Shown here piece by piece: positions 35,188-44,001 of a stretch of 64,000 nucleotides of DNA (position 1 is the first letter of the stretch; the number at the start of each line of letters is the position of its first letter). A model generated the notes under the pieces. That model did not search any database. It was not told where the DNA came from and was given only the letters and a program-made list of their open reading frames with translations. This DNA is from Pelomonas sp. Root1217. GTDB taxonomy: Bacteria; Pseudomonadota; Gammaproteobacteria; Burkholderiales; Burkholderiaceae_C. The stretch is from assembly GCF_001425705.1 (NCBI RefSeq), contig NZ_LMDC01000030.1, positions 1-64,000 on the forward strand, given 5' to 3'. The translations under genes and the position numbers were made by a program.

Positions 35188-36203
35188 TTCTTGTACTTGG
35201 CCAGCAGCGCCTGGGCTTCGCTCAGCATCTGCTTGCCGGGCAGGCCGCGCTTGTCCATGTCGGCGGCCCAGTCGTCGTAAAGCGGGTGGCTGGCCTTAAT
35301 CCAGTTGTCCACCTCGGCGGCCGGCACCGTATAGAAGACGTTGCCGCGGTCTACGGCGGGCTTGCGGCCGGGCGCCTGGCTGGCGTCCCAGGTGCGGCCG
35401 GCAGCCTGCGAAAGTGCGGCGCCGGAGTTCCTGTCGATGACGGCCTTGAGGTCGGCCGGCAGGCTGTCATAACGCGCCGGATTCATGGCGAGCACGAATA
35501 CCGCGCTGTACAACGCCGGCCGGCTCGGGTCGGTCTCGGTGTGGAACTTGACCATCTCGTGCAGCTTGACCGACGGGATGACCTCCCAGGGCAGCGCAAA
35601 GCCGTCGATGGTGCCCTTGCTGACAGCATCAGCCACGGCCGGCAGCGGCATGCCGACGGGCGACGCACCCAGGCTGCTCAGCAGCTTGTTGGTCTGGCGC
35701 GTGGGCGCGCGCAGCTTCAGCCCCTTGAAGTCGGCCAACGTCTTGATCTGCCTGTCACGCGTGTGAAGGTAACCCTCATCATGCGTCGCGAACATCAGCG
35801 GCTTGACGGCAGCAAACTCCTTGACGGCGTACTTGCCATAGAAGTCCCAGGCTGCGCGCGACGCCGCCTCGGCGGAGTTCGTCATGAAGGGCAGCTCGAA
35901 CACCTCCATGATGGGAAAGCGCCCGGCTGTGTAGCCCGGCAGCGTGAAGGCGACGTCGACGACGCCGTCCTTGACCTGGTCGATCAACTGGGCCGGCGTG
36001 CCACCCAGCTGCATGGCCGGGTAGACCTGGCATTTCAGGCGGTTGCCGGAGTCCGCCGCGATCTTGTCGCACCAGGGCGCAAGGATCTGTGTCGGCGGCA
36101 TCGCACCGGGCGGCCAGAAGTGATGCACCTTGAGCGTGATCGGCTCGTTGGCCTGCGCCGCGGTCGCGGCCAGCAGGCCGGCGATGAAGACGATTGCTTT
36201 CAT
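35184..36203 (-). CDS. dctP: TRAP transporter substrate-binding protein (DctP)
   Basis: A 339-residue periplasmic binding protein with a signal peptide of about 18 residues (ending AAQA). The DctP fold is supported by GAMPPTQILAPWCDKI, DQVKDGVVDVAFTLPGYTAGRFP and the conserved Arg region LRAPTRQTNKLLSSLGASPVGMPLPAVADAVSKGTIDG, where the Arg of LRAPT contacts the carboxylate of the ligand. It heads the operon dctP-dctQ-dctM. The ligand is probably an organic acid; no catabolic gene beside the operon narrows it down. Confidence 0.92.
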   Translation of the reverse strand: MKAIVFIAGLLAATAAQANEPITLKVHHFWPPGAMPPTQILAPWCDKIAADSGNRLKCQVYPAMQLGGTPAQLIDQVKDGVVDVAFTLPGYTAGRFPIMEVFELPFMTNSAEAASRAAWDFYGKYAVKEFAAVKPLMFATHDEGYLHTRDRQIKTLADFKGLKLRAPTRQTNKLLSSLGASPVGMPLPAVADAVSKGTIDGFALPWEVIPSVKLHEMVKFHTETDPSRPALYSAVFVLAMNPARYDSLPADLKAVIDRNSGAALSQAAGRTWDASQAPGRKPAVDRGNVFYTVPAAEVDNWIKASHPLYDDWAADMDKRGLPGKQMLSEAQALLAKYKK

Positions 36204-36363
36204 GCCCGGTCTCCTTGTTGTGTGCCTTCATCCTAGGGGAAGTGAAAACGCCAAGACCCCCGCACCCACCCTAGGCCGAAAGTAGGCCCACCGGCCTCGT
36301 CCTACAGCCAAAGGCCCTGCACTGACATACCGTTGGCAGCAGCTTGCGCTAGGGTTCCACCCC

Positions 36364-37506
36364 ATGTTGACCGACCTTCTCCGCGCCATCCGCGCCCAAT
36401 CGCTGGCCCTGGCGGCGCCCTTGTCGGACGAGGACGCGCAGCTGCAGTCCATGCCCGATGCCAGCCCCGCCAAATGGCATCTGGCGCACACGACCTGGTT
36501 CTTCGAGACGTTGGTGCTGGCGCCGTATCTGCCCGACTACGAAGTCTTCGACGAGCGCTGGCCGCGCCTCTTCAATTCCTACTATGAAAGCCTCGGCCCG
36601 CGTCATGCACGGCCGCAACGAGGCTTGCTGAGCCGACCTTCGCTGAACGAAGTCAAGGCCTACCGCGCCCACGTCGACGCCGCGCTGGCTGACCTGCTGC
36701 CGCATGCTTCGGCCGACGCCCAATCGTTGATCGAGCTGGGCTGCCAGCACGAGCAGCAGCATCAGGAATTGCTGCTCACCGACATCCTGCACGCCTTCTC
36801 CTGCAACCCGCTGCTGCCCGCGTATGACGCGTCAACGCCCCAGAAAGCGACTGCACCGCAGCAAGTCTGGCTGAAGCACGAGGGCGGCATTGTCGACATC
36901 GGTCATGGCGCCGATGGCTTTGCCTTCGACAACGAAGGCCCGCGCCACCAGGTCCTGCTTGCGCCTTTCGAGATCAGCAACCGCCTCGTCACCTGCGGCG
37001 AGTACGCAGACTTCATCGATGCGGGCGGCTACCGCGAGCCGCTGCTTTGGCTGTCCGACGGCTGGGCCGCGGCACAGGCACAAGGCTGGCAGCGGCCGGC
37101 CTACTGGCTGGAGGACGGCAGCGTCTTCGGCCTGCACGGCGTGCAGCCGCTGGACGCCGACGCGCCTGTCATGCAGCTCAGCTTTTACGAGGCTTGCGCC
37201 TTTGCCGAATGGGCCGGCGCGCGGCTGCCGACCGAGTTCGAATGGGAGGCGGCATGCGGATTGCCCGGCTTCGCGCTGGCCGCCGATCAGGCCTGGCAAT
37301 GGACACGCTCCAGCTATGCGCCCTACCCCGGCTTCAAGCCTGCAGCGGGTGCGGTTGGTGAATACAACGGCAAGTTCATGGTGGGGCAGCAGGTGCTGAG
37401 AGGCGGCAGCCTCGCAACGCCGCTGGGCCACGCACGACCGAGTTACCGCAATTTTTTCCCGCCGGCCGCGCGTTGGCAGTTCAGTGGAGTGAGGCTCGCA
37501 AGATGA
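36364..37506 (+). CDS. egtB: Ergothioneine biosynthesis protein EgtB
   Basis: A 380-residue non-haem iron sulfoxide synthase that joins trimethylhistidine (hercynine) to a thiol donor. The N-terminal DinB-like domain contains KWHLAHTTWFFE and the iron-binding HxxxHxE motif in CQHEQQHQELLLTD. The C-terminal formylglycine-generating-enzyme-like domain begins near GGIVDIGHGADGFAFDNEGP and ends RNFFPPAARWQFSGVRLAR. It is slightly shorter than the usual 420 residues but no key block is missing. It overlaps egtD by four bases, making a two-gene operon; EgtC and EgtE are absent here, as is common in proteobacteria. Confidence 0.95.
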   Translation: MLTDLLRAIRAQSLALAAPLSDEDAQLQSMPDASPAKWHLAHTTWFFETLVLAPYLPDYEVFDERWPRLFNSYYESLGPRHARPQRGLLSRPSLNEVKAYRAHVDAALADLLPHASADAQSLIELGCQHEQQHQELLLTDILHAFSCNPLLPAYDASTPQKATAPQQVWLKHEGGIVDIGHGADGFAFDNEGPRHQVLLAPFEISNRLVTCGEYADFIDAGGYREPLLWLSDGWAAAQAQGWQRPAYWLEDGSVFGLHGVQPLDADAPVMQLSFYEACAFAEWAGARLPTEFEWEAACGLPGFALAADQAWQWTRSSYAPYPGFKPAAGAVGEYNGKFMVGQQVLRGGSLATPLGHARPSYRNFFPPAARWQFSGVRLAR

Positions 37507-38477
37507 AACCAGGAATCGAATGGCGCCAGCCCCGCGCCTCGGCAGACAACGAGCAGTTCGCCGCCGACCTGCATGCGGCGCTCGCCCGCACGCCCAAGGC
37601 GATCTCGCCCAAGTACTTCTACGACGAGACCGGCTCCAAGCTGTTCGAGCAGATCTGCGACCTGCCGGAGTACTACCCGACGCGCACCGAACTGTCGCTG
37701 CTGCAGACGCATGCGCACGACATGGCCGCGCAGATGGGCGGCCAGGTGCAGCTCGTCGAGTACGGCGCCGGTGCACTGCGCAAGGTGCGGCTGCTGCTGG
37801 ACGCCATGCCGCGAGACAGCGTGCAGTTCGTGCCGGTGGACATCTCGGGCCCGCATCTGCTGGCGGCGTGTGATGGCCTGGCTGGCGACTACCCCGGCTT
37901 GGCCATCCAGCCGCTGGTGGCCGACTTCACGCGCCAGCACACGCTGCCGCCTTGCCCGGCCGGCAGCCGCCGCGTGGGCTTCTTTCCCGGCTCCAGCATC
38001 GGCAACTTCACGCCGAGCGAGGCCGACGCCTTCCTGCGCCTGGCTGCGGCCGAGCTGACGGGCGGCGGGCTGCTTATCGGCATCGACCTTGTGAAGGACC
38101 ACGGCACGCTGCATGCGGCCTACAACGATGCGGCCGGCGTGACGGCGGCCTTCAACATGAACCTGCTGCACCGCGCCCGGCAGGAACTGGGCGCCGAGTT
38201 TCCACCGGACGGCTTCGAGCACCTGGCGTTCTACAACCCGGCCTACCGTCGCATCGAGATGCATCTGCGCGCCACCCGGCCGCTGGAGCTGCAGCTGGGC
38301 GGCGAGGTCTACAGCTTCCACGAGGGCGAAACGCTGCACACGGAAAACTCACACAAGTACACGGTCGAGGGCTTCCAGGCACTGGCCACGCGGGCGGGGT
38401 TCAAGCCGGGCAAGGTTTGGACGGATGAGAACGCATGGTTTGCGGTGCTGTGGCTGGAAGCGGAGAGCGGCGAATAG
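37503..38477 (+). CDS. egtD: L-histidine N-alpha-methyltransferase EgtD
   Basis: A 324-residue SAM-dependent enzyme that trimethylates histidine to hercynine. KYFYDETGSKLFEQICDLPEYYPTRTE at the N-terminus is the family signature. The SAM-binding loop is EYGAGALRKVR, where relatives usually have G-S-G-S-x-K. FFPGSSIGNFTPSEADAFL and the C-terminal FHEGETLHTENSHKYTVEGF follow. ATG 37503 overlaps the egtB stop (ATGA). The stop lies only 9 bp from the convergent toxin gene, leaving no room for a separate terminator. Confidence 0.95.
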   Translation: MKPGIEWRQPRASADNEQFAADLHAALARTPKAISPKYFYDETGSKLFEQICDLPEYYPTRTELSLLQTHAHDMAAQMGGQVQLVEYGAGALRKVRLLLDAMPRDSVQFVPVDISGPHLLAACDGLAGDYPGLAIQPLVADFTRQHTLPPCPAGSRRVGFFPGSSIGNFTPSEADAFLRLAAAELTGGGLLIGIDLVKDHGTLHAAYNDAAGVTAAFNMNLLHRARQELGAEFPPDGFEHLAFYNPAYRRIEMHLRATRPLELQLGGEVYSFHEGETLHTENSHKYTVEGFQALATRAGFKPGKVWTDENAWFAVLWLEAESGE

Positions 38478-38486
38478 GCCGACCTG

Positions 38487-38780
38487 CTACGCGCGTCGCC
38501 CACCAAAGCCCGGGCGCTTGCTGTCGTGCTTGACGACGAGGATCCTCACCTCGTCCGCGATCACGCGATAGACGACAGTGTATGGAAAGACGCTCATGGC
38601 GAAACCGCGTTGGCCATTTGAGCGTGGCGAGCCGATGTCGGGATGCTCAAGGAGCAGGGCAGCAAGCCGTTTGAACTCCGCAACGAAACGGGCTGCCACG
38701 ATGGGCGAGCCCTCACGCTCGTAGAAGGCGGCGGCTTCGTGGACGTCTTGCTCTGCGGCCGGATGCAGTGTGACCTTCAT
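38487..38780 (-). CDS. RelE/ParE-family toxin
   Basis: A 97-residue type II toxin of the RelE/ParE superfamily. MKVTLHPAAEQDVHEAAAFYERE at the N-terminus, FVAEFKRLAALLLEHPDIGSP, the FPYTVVYRVIADEVRILVVKH core and the terminal SKRPGF pattern fit ParE. ParE members poison gyrase and RelE members cut mRNA; the sequence favours ParE, but the target is not proven. It overlaps the upstream antitoxin gene by four bases (ATGA). Confidence 0.9.
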   Translation of the reverse strand: MKVTLHPAAEQDVHEAAAFYEREGSPIVAARFVAEFKRLAALLLEHPDIGSPRSNGQRGFAMSVFPYTVVYRVIADEVRILVVKHDSKRPGFGGRRA

Positions 38781-39004
38781 CCGGGAAAGCGGGCTTGCAG
38801 TCTGGCGACGGCCACATCGACGGGCACGGCGTTGGCGGTGCCGACTTCAAGCTCTTGCTCGCGTTCGTCGGCCAGCTTGTCCCAAGCAGCCTCAACGCCA
38901 GCGTCCACGTCCAGGCTGGCGATCAATCGATCCAGCAACTTCGCGCGATCGGCTGGCGATAGTCGCAGTACTTCTGCTTGAAGGGTTTCGAGAGCGGTCG
39001 TCAT
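38777..39004 (-). CDS. Addiction-module antitoxin of the TIGR02574 type
   Basis: A 75-residue protein with the pattern LQAEVLRLSPADRAKLLDRLIASLD, then AWDKLADEREQELEVG and VAVARLQARFPG, as in the small putative addiction-module proteins that pair with ParE toxins. ATG 39004 is chosen because AGGGGA lies six bases upstream; ATG 39010 is possible. The antitoxin comes first and the toxin second, in the usual order with translational coupling. The pair would be autoregulated by the antitoxin-toxin complex. Confidence 0.87.
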   Translation of the reverse strand: MTTALETLQAEVLRLSPADRAKLLDRLIASLDVDAGVEAAWDKLADEREQELEVGTANAVPVDVAVARLQARFPG

Positions 39005-39096
39005 GAGCATCCCCTGGGGCCCGAAGCTTGGGCAGTTCGGGTAGCTTGCCACAACTCCGTTCGGGCACTGCGAACCCGAACGAAGCATGAGGCGGT

Positions 39097-39132
39097 CGGC
39101 GATGCGGTTCACTGCGTTCACCCCGACCTACC
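39097..39132. repeat. REP-like half repeat
   Basis: TTCACTGCGTTCACCCCGACCTAC recurs with two changes at 39696-39719. The intergenic 39005-39212 otherwise holds no gene I can support. Elements with this GTAGGT-GGGTGAACGCAGTGA core are scattered between genes in many beta- and gammaproteobacteria. Confidence 0.6.
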
Positions 39133-39212
39133 GCGCTCGCAGCGAGGATGAAGCGCAACGCGACGCCGGGCCACGTCGGTAGATTTCCACTCGCTAAAGT
39201 GGTTATGGATCT

Positions 39213-39536
39213 TCACTTCCGCTTGCCCAGACTGGGCAGCCCGCCGGATACGATGCTTACGCGACCTATTGCCTTGCTGGTCAGTAATTGCCAGTTGCCC
39301 TTAGTCTTCGCCGTCTTCATTCGCCCCGCGCCACCTGCGGTCGTTCTGCTCTTCGACACCGAACGGCCGAAGCCTGCAAGGACTTGCCGAATATCCGGCA
39401 TATCGGAGACCAGCGCGTGGACTGCCCTCATGGCACTCGGGTCATTGGCCATTGCCAAATTGCACAGGTCGCGAAGCTGCTGCTCGGTGTGTCCAGACTG
39501 GCGAATTAGCCTCGCGGTTCGAGGAGAAAGGCGCAT
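39213..39536 (-). CDS. Hypothetical small basic protein
   Basis: A possible 107-residue protein starting at ATG 39536. The first 60 residues look like a small helical domain (SPRTARLIRQSGHTEQQLRDLCNLAMANDPSAMRAVHALV); the C-terminal half is basic (SKSRTT, KTAKTKG). It has no signal peptide or recognised family. It is flanked on both sides by REP-like repeats and has only a weak ribosome-binding site. Its GC content is lower than its neighbours', which may mean recent acquisition. It may not be a real gene. Confidence 0.4.
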   Translation of the reverse strand: MRLSPRTARLIRQSGHTEQQLRDLCNLAMANDPSAMRAVHALVSDMPDIRQVLAGFGRSVSKSRTTAGGAGRMKTAKTKGNWQLLTSKAIGRVSIVSGGLPSLGKRK

Positions 39537-39638
39537 TCGCTTGACTCGCTGTTAGATATGCCGGGTCGATCAGTCGCGGTTGGGCAGGGTTTCCCACCCG
39601 TGCGTCGGCCGCCGCGGCGATAGGCGAATGTAAGCTCG

Positions 39639-39719
39639 GTAGGTTGGCGTGAGCGCCGCGAACCTCAACGATGCATGACGCGGCCAACGTTGGGGATCAC
39701 TGCGTTCACCCCAACCTAC
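39639..39719. repeat. REP-like inverted repeat
   Basis: GTAGGTTGGCGTGAGCG at 39639-39655 is mirrored by CGTTCACCCCAACCTAC at 39703-39719, and CCTCAACG by CGTTGGGG inside it, giving an imperfect palindrome of about 80 bp. It lies downstream of the urt operon and upstream of the small hypothetical gene, where it could act as a transcription or mRNA-end barrier. Confidence 0.7.
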
Positions 39720-39778
39720 TGGAGCCCGGCGACACAGCGTTCTGCCGCGTCAGAACACGGAATCGATTGGCAGCGATC

Positions 39779-40483
39779 TCAAATCGCCAGCCGCTCCCGC
39801 ACCCCATCCGCCGCCATGTCCTTGCCCCGCCCGCGCATGACGATCTCGCCACGCTGCATCAACAGGTACTGGTCGGCCAGCTCCTCAGCAAAGTCATAGA
39901 ACTGCTCGACGAGGACCACCGACAGGCCCTTGTCGTGGGCCAGGTGCTTGATGACGCGGCCGATGTCCTGGATGACGTTGGGCTGGATGCCTTCGGTCGG
40001 TTCGTCCAGCAGCAGCACCTTCGGCCCCGGCGCGAGCGCCCGCGCGATGGCGAGCTGCTGCTGCTGGCCGCCGGACAGGTCGCCGCCGCGGCGTGAGCGC
40101 ATCTTGTCTAGCACGGGGAACAGCTCGAACAGCTCCTTGGGCAACGGCGTGCCGGCGGGCTGGCTGGAGAGGCCCATCTGCAGGTTCTCCATGACCGACA
40201 GGCGGCCGAAGATCTCGCGGCCCTGCGGCACGTAGCCGAGGCCGGCGCGCACGCGCTGGTGGGTCTTGAGCTTGTTGATGGGCTCGCCGGCCAGCGTGAT
40301 GCTGCCGGACGTGACGGGCACGACGCCCATCAGGCTCTTCAACAGCGTCGTCTTGCCGACGCCGTTGCGGCCCAGCACGACAGTGATCTCGCCGGGCTTC
40401 AGGTCGAAGCTGAGACCACGCAGGATGTGAGAGCCGCCGTAGTGCTTGTGCAATTCTTGGACGTTGAGGATGTCATCTGCCAA
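39779..40483 (-). CDS. urtE: Urea ABC transporter ATP-binding protein UrtE
   Basis: A 234-residue ATPase of the branched-chain/urea uptake type. Walker A is GRNGVGKTT, the signature is DLSGGQQQQLAIAR and Walker B is VLLLDEPTEGIQP. HKHYGGSHILRGLSFDLKPGEITVVLG is typical of UrtE. No ATG fits; the only good start is TTG 40483, which lies inside the 3' end of urtD (11-bp overlap). It is the last gene of urtABCDE. No urease genes follow. Confidence 0.93.
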   Translation of the reverse strand: MADDILNVQELHKHYGGSHILRGLSFDLKPGEITVVLGRNGVGKTTLLKSLMGVVPVTSGSITLAGEPINKLKTHQRVRAGLGYVPQGREIFGRLSVMENLQMGLSSQPAGTPLPKELFELFPVLDKMRSRRGGDLSGGQQQQLAIARALAPGPKVLLLDEPTEGIQPNVIQDIGRVIKHLAHDKGLSVVLVEQFYDFAEELADQYLLMQRGEIVMRGRGKDMAADGVRERLAI

Positions 40484-41306
40484 GGTACACCTCGATCACT
40501 TTCTCGTCGGACTGCACGGCGGCCATGGTGCCTTCGGCCAGCGTCTTGCCTTCGTGCAGGACCGTCACCGTGCGATGCGCACCCGCCAGCGCCGCGACGA
40601 AGTTCATGTCGTGCTCGACAACGACCAGCGAGTGCTTGCCCTCCAGGCTTAGGAAGAGCTCGGCGGTGCGCTCGGTCTCCTCGTCGGTCATGCCGGCGAC
40701 AGGCTCGTCGAGCAGCAGCAGCTTGGGGTCTTGCGCCAGCAGCATGCCGATCTCCAGCCACTGCTTCTGGCCGTGGCTCAGCAGGCCGGCGACACGTTCA
40801 CGCTCGTCGGCGAGATGAACCGTCTTCAACAGCTCATCCAGGCGATCACGCTGTTCGCCATTCAGCTTGGCGCGCATTGCAAAGCGCGCGCGGCGATCAC
40901 CGGCAAGAGCCAACTCCAGGTTTTCCGCGACGGTCAGCGCCTCGAACACCGTGGGCTTCTGGAACTTGCGGCCGATGCCGGCGCGGGCGATCTGCTGCTC
41001 GCTCATCAGGCGCAGGTTGAGATTGCTGCCGAAGAAGATGCGACCGCTGTCCGGCCGCGTCTTGCCGGTGAGGCAATCCATGGTCGTCGTCTTGCCGGCG
41101 CCGTTGGGGCCGATGACGCAACGCAACTCGCCGACACCGACGGTGAAGCTCAGGCCGCCCAGCGCCTGGAATCCGTCGAAGGCGACCTTGAGGTCTTCGA
41201 CGTAGAGCGCAACACCTTGGTTGAAAACAGGCTCGCCGGACGTTGCGAAGCGGGTAATGGCACGGGAGCGTGCTTCAGCGCCCGCCTCAAGAAGTTCTGG
41301 TGTCAT
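40473..41306 (-). CDS. urtD: Urea ABC transporter ATP-binding protein UrtD
   Basis: A 277-residue ATPase with an N-terminal extension of about 30 residues before LYVEDLKVAFDGFQALGGLSF. Walker A is GPNGAGKTT, the signature region LLSHGQKQWLEIGMLL carries the divergent SHGQ form typical of LivG/UrtD, and Walker B is LLLLDEPVAGMTDEE. ATG 41306 overlaps the urtC stop (ATGA). Works as a heterodimer with UrtE to drive uptake of urea. Confidence 0.94.
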   Translation of the reverse strand: MTPELLEAGAEARSRAITRFATSGEPVFNQGVALYVEDLKVAFDGFQALGGLSFTVGVGELRCVIGPNGAGKTTTMDCLTGKTRPDSGRIFFGSNLNLRLMSEQQIARAGIGRKFQKPTVFEALTVAENLELALAGDRRARFAMRAKLNGEQRDRLDELLKTVHLADERERVAGLLSHGQKQWLEIGMLLAQDPKLLLLDEPVAGMTDEETERTAELFLSLEGKHSLVVVEHDMNFVAALAGAHRTVTVLHEGKTLAEGTMAAVQSDEKVIEVYLGR

Positions 41307-42349
41307 TTCTTGAACCTCCGCGCCAGGCCCATCAGGCCTTGCGGCAGGAACAGCGTCACCGCGATGAAAAGCCCGCCGAGGATATAGAGCCAGCCCTCCG
41401 GCCACCAGGCCGTGAAGACCGATTTCGTCCCATTGACGAAGAAGGCGCCTAGCACCGGCCCGATCAGCGTGCCACGCCCGCCGACGGCCGCCCAGATGGC
41501 CATCTCGATGCTGGCTGCCGGGCTCATCTCGCCGGGGTTGATGATGCCGACCTGGGGCACATAAAGCATGCCGGCGAGCGCGCACATCACCGCCGAGATG
41601 ACATAGGCGCTGAGCTTGAAAGCCACCGGGTCATAGCCGAGGAAGCGCACACGCCCTTCGGCGTCGCGGATGGCCTGCAGGATGCGGCCCCAGCGGCTTT
41701 GCGTCAGTGCGCGGGCGACGAGATAGCAGACGATCAGCGCGACGCCGCTTGCCACGCACAGGCCGACCTTCATGCCCGGCGTGTTCAGCGGCATGCCGGC
41801 GATGCGCTTGAAGTCGGTGAAGCCGTTGTTGCCGCCAAAGCCCGTCTCGTTGCGGAAGAACAGCAGCATGGCGGCCACCGTCAGCGCCTGCGTGATGATG
41901 GAGAAATACACGCCCTGGATGCGCGAGCGGAATGCGAAGTAGCCGAACACCGCCGCCAGCAGGCCGGGCACCGCCAAGGCCAGGAAGATCTGCCCGACCA
42001 GCGAATCGCTGAGCATCCAGTGCCAGGGCAACGCCTTCCAGTTCAGGAAGACCATGAAGTCTGGCAGGTCCGACTGGTACTGGCCTTCGCGGCCGATCTG
42101 GCGCATCAGATACATGCCCATGCCGTAGCCGCCCAGCGCAAAGAACAGGCCGTGGCCCAGCGACAGGATGCCGCCGAAACCCCAGATCAGGTCCAGCGCC
42201 AGCGCGCAGATGGCAAAGCACAGGAACTTGCCGAGCAGCCCGACGTAGAACTCGCTGAGGTGCAGCGCGTGGCCAGGCGGGAAGGCCAGGTGCAGCAGCG
42301 GCACTAGCAGCATCAGGACCGCCACGGTGATGAGGAGGGGCTTCTTCAT
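41303..42349 (-). CDS. urtC: Urea ABC transporter permease UrtC
   Basis: A 348-residue inner-membrane permease of the LivM type with eight to ten hydrophobic segments. FVGLLGKF-type start region, LDLIWGFGGILSLGHGLFFALGGYGMGMYLMRQ and the cytoplasmic-loop block RALTQSRWGRILQAIRDAEGRVRFLGYD are typical. ATG 42349 overlaps the urtB stop by four bases. It pairs with UrtB to form the channel. Confidence 0.94.
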   Translation of the reverse strand: MKKPLLITVAVLMLLVPLLHLAFPPGHALHLSEFYVGLLGKFLCFAICALALDLIWGFGGILSLGHGLFFALGGYGMGMYLMRQIGREGQYQSDLPDFMVFLNWKALPWHWMLSDSLVGQIFLALAVPGLLAAVFGYFAFRSRIQGVYFSIITQALTVAAMLLFFRNETGFGGNNGFTDFKRIAGMPLNTPGMKVGLCVASGVALIVCYLVARALTQSRWGRILQAIRDAEGRVRFLGYDPVAFKLSAYVISAVMCALAGMLYVPQVGIINPGEMSPAASIEMAIWAAVGGRGTLIGPVLGAFFVNGTKSVFTAWWPEGWLYILGGLFIAVTLFLPQGLMGLARRFKK

Positions 42350-43887
42350 TCGACCGACCTGCCCTTCAGTGCGAACAGGCCTTGCGGCTTTTTCTGGATG
42401 ACGAGCACGAGCAGCATCAGCAGCGCGATCTTGGCGAGCACCGCGCCCTGCCAGCCCTCCAGCAGCTTGGACAGCACGCCCAGGCCCAGGCCCGCGTAGA
42501 CGGTGCCGGCGAGCTGGCCCACGCCGCCGAGCACCACCACCATGAAGGCGTCGACGATGTAGCTCTGGCCGAGGTCCGGGCCGACGTTGCCGATCTGGCT
42601 CAGTGCGCAGCCGGCCAGGCCCGCGATGCCCGAGCCAAGCGCGAACGCCAGTGTGTCGACCTTGGCCGTGTTGACGCCCACGCAGGCCGCCATGCGGCGG
42701 TTCTGAGTGACGCCACGCACCATCAGGCCCAGGCGCGTCTTGGCGAGCAGCAGGCCCATCCCGACGAGCACCAACGCGGCGAAACCCAGGATGGCAAGGC
42801 GGTTGTAGGGCAGCGTCAGATTGGGCAGCAGCGCCCAGCCGCCGGACAGCCAGGTGGGGTTCTCGACCGCCACGTTCTGCGCGCCGAACAGCGTGCGAAC
42901 GGCCTGCATCAGCACGAGTGAGATGCCCCAGGTGGCCAGCAGCGTCTCCAGCGGCCGGCCGTAGAGCCAGCGGATCACGGTGCGTTCCATCGCCGCGCCG
43001 ACCAGGGCCGCGACGATGAAGCTGGCCGGCAGCGCCAGCCACAGGTAGTAGTCGAAGGCCGCGGGCAGCCAGGCGCGAAAGCCTTGCTGCACGCAGTAGG
43101 TGGCGTAGGCGCCAACCATCAGCAGCTCGCCGTGCGCCATGTTGATGACGCCCATCAGGCCGTAGGTGATCGCCAGGCCCAGCGCCACCAGCAGCAGCAC
43201 AGAGCCCAGGCTGAGGCCCGAGAACAGCAGCTGCGCGCGCTCGCCCCAGGCCAGGCGGTCGCCGATGGCGTCGATGGCGCGCTTCATCGCGGCCTTGGCG
43301 GCGGCGTCTGTTTCGGTGCCGGCGCGTTCGAGCAGCAGTGCGCGCGTCGCCGGGTCTGCGCTGCCCGCCAGCTCGGTGGCGGCCGCAAGGCGCTGGGCGG
43401 CGTCGGTGGACGACAGCTTGGCACCCGCCACCAGCGCGCCCAGTTGGCTGCGCAGGTCCGCGTCGGTCTCGGCCGCCAGCGCACGCTCGTACAGCGGCAG
43501 CTTGGCCGCGCTGGCGTCTTCACGCAGCGTCGCCAGCGCCTTGGCTCGCGTATCCCGGTCCTTGGAGAGCAGGGCCAGCCCAGCCAACGCCGAGTCGATC
43601 TCGCGGCGCAGGCGGTTGTTCAGCATCGGCTCGTCGCCGTCGGGCGGCGCGGCGCCTTCGGCGGCCACGACCGCTTTGCCCTCGCGCAGCCGCACCCGGC
43701 CGTCGAGCAAGGCATGCAGATAGTCCGCCAGCGCAGGGTCGGCCTGGGCCACGGCCTCGTTCAGAGCGGCGACGCGTTCGTCGCCTTCACCCGCCGCAAT
43801 GCGCGTGAGCAGCTCGGGTGGCAACGCAGCCCAGGCTTGAAGGCCACACAGCGCCAGCAGCCAACCCAAAAGAAGTCGCTTGATCAT
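42346..43887 (-). CDS. urtB: Urea ABC transporter permease UrtB
   Basis: A 513-residue LivH-type permease. As usual for UrtB, a signal peptide and an Ala-rich helical periplasmic domain of about 180 residues precede the membrane part, which starts near residue 220 with GLSLGSVLLLVALGLAITYGLMGVINMAHGELLMVGAY. FMVVVLGGVGQLAGTVYAGLGLGVLS is the conserved C-terminal block. ATG 43887. It lies 114 bp after urtA, the only real gap in the operon. Confidence 0.94.
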   Translation of the reverse strand: MIKRLLLGWLLALCGLQAWAALPPELLTRIAAGEGDERVAALNEAVAQADPALADYLHALLDGRVRLREGKAVVAAEGAAPPDGDEPMLNNRLRREIDSALAGLALLSKDRDTRAKALATLREDASAAKLPLYERALAAETDADLRSQLGALVAGAKLSSTDAAQRLAAATELAGSADPATRALLLERAGTETDAAAKAAMKRAIDAIGDRLAWGERAQLLFSGLSLGSVLLLVALGLAITYGLMGVINMAHGELLMVGAYATYCVQQGFRAWLPAAFDYYLWLALPASFIVAALVGAAMERTVIRWLYGRPLETLLATWGISLVLMQAVRTLFGAQNVAVENPTWLSGGWALLPNLTLPYNRLAILGFAALVLVGMGLLLAKTRLGLMVRGVTQNRRMAACVGVNTAKVDTLAFALGSGIAGLAGCALSQIGNVGPDLGQSYIVDAFMVVVLGGVGQLAGTVYAGLGLGVLSKLLEGWQGAVLAKIALLMLLVLVIQKKPQGLFALKGRSVE

Positions 43888-44001
43888 GAAGGCCCAGCCG
43901 AGTCAAAACCAGCGCGGTGCGACAGCACGCGCGCCTCCCCAGCGGGGCGCCGCCCAACCCGGCCTGGCCGGTCGGACGGCGCGCCGCAGCTTCGCTGCGG
44001 C

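Noticed and set aside
34094-35280. Open frames on both strands across the dctQ-dctM gap
   Set aside because: They are translations of the composite palindrome and of antisense dctQ; similar stretches appear in both strands because the DNA is self-complementary.
36333-36348. Sigma-54-like TGGCAG...TTGC upstream of egtB
   Set aside because: The spacing between the GG and GC elements is one base short of the required ten, so it does not fit a -24/-12 promoter, and ergothioneine genes are not known RpoN targets.
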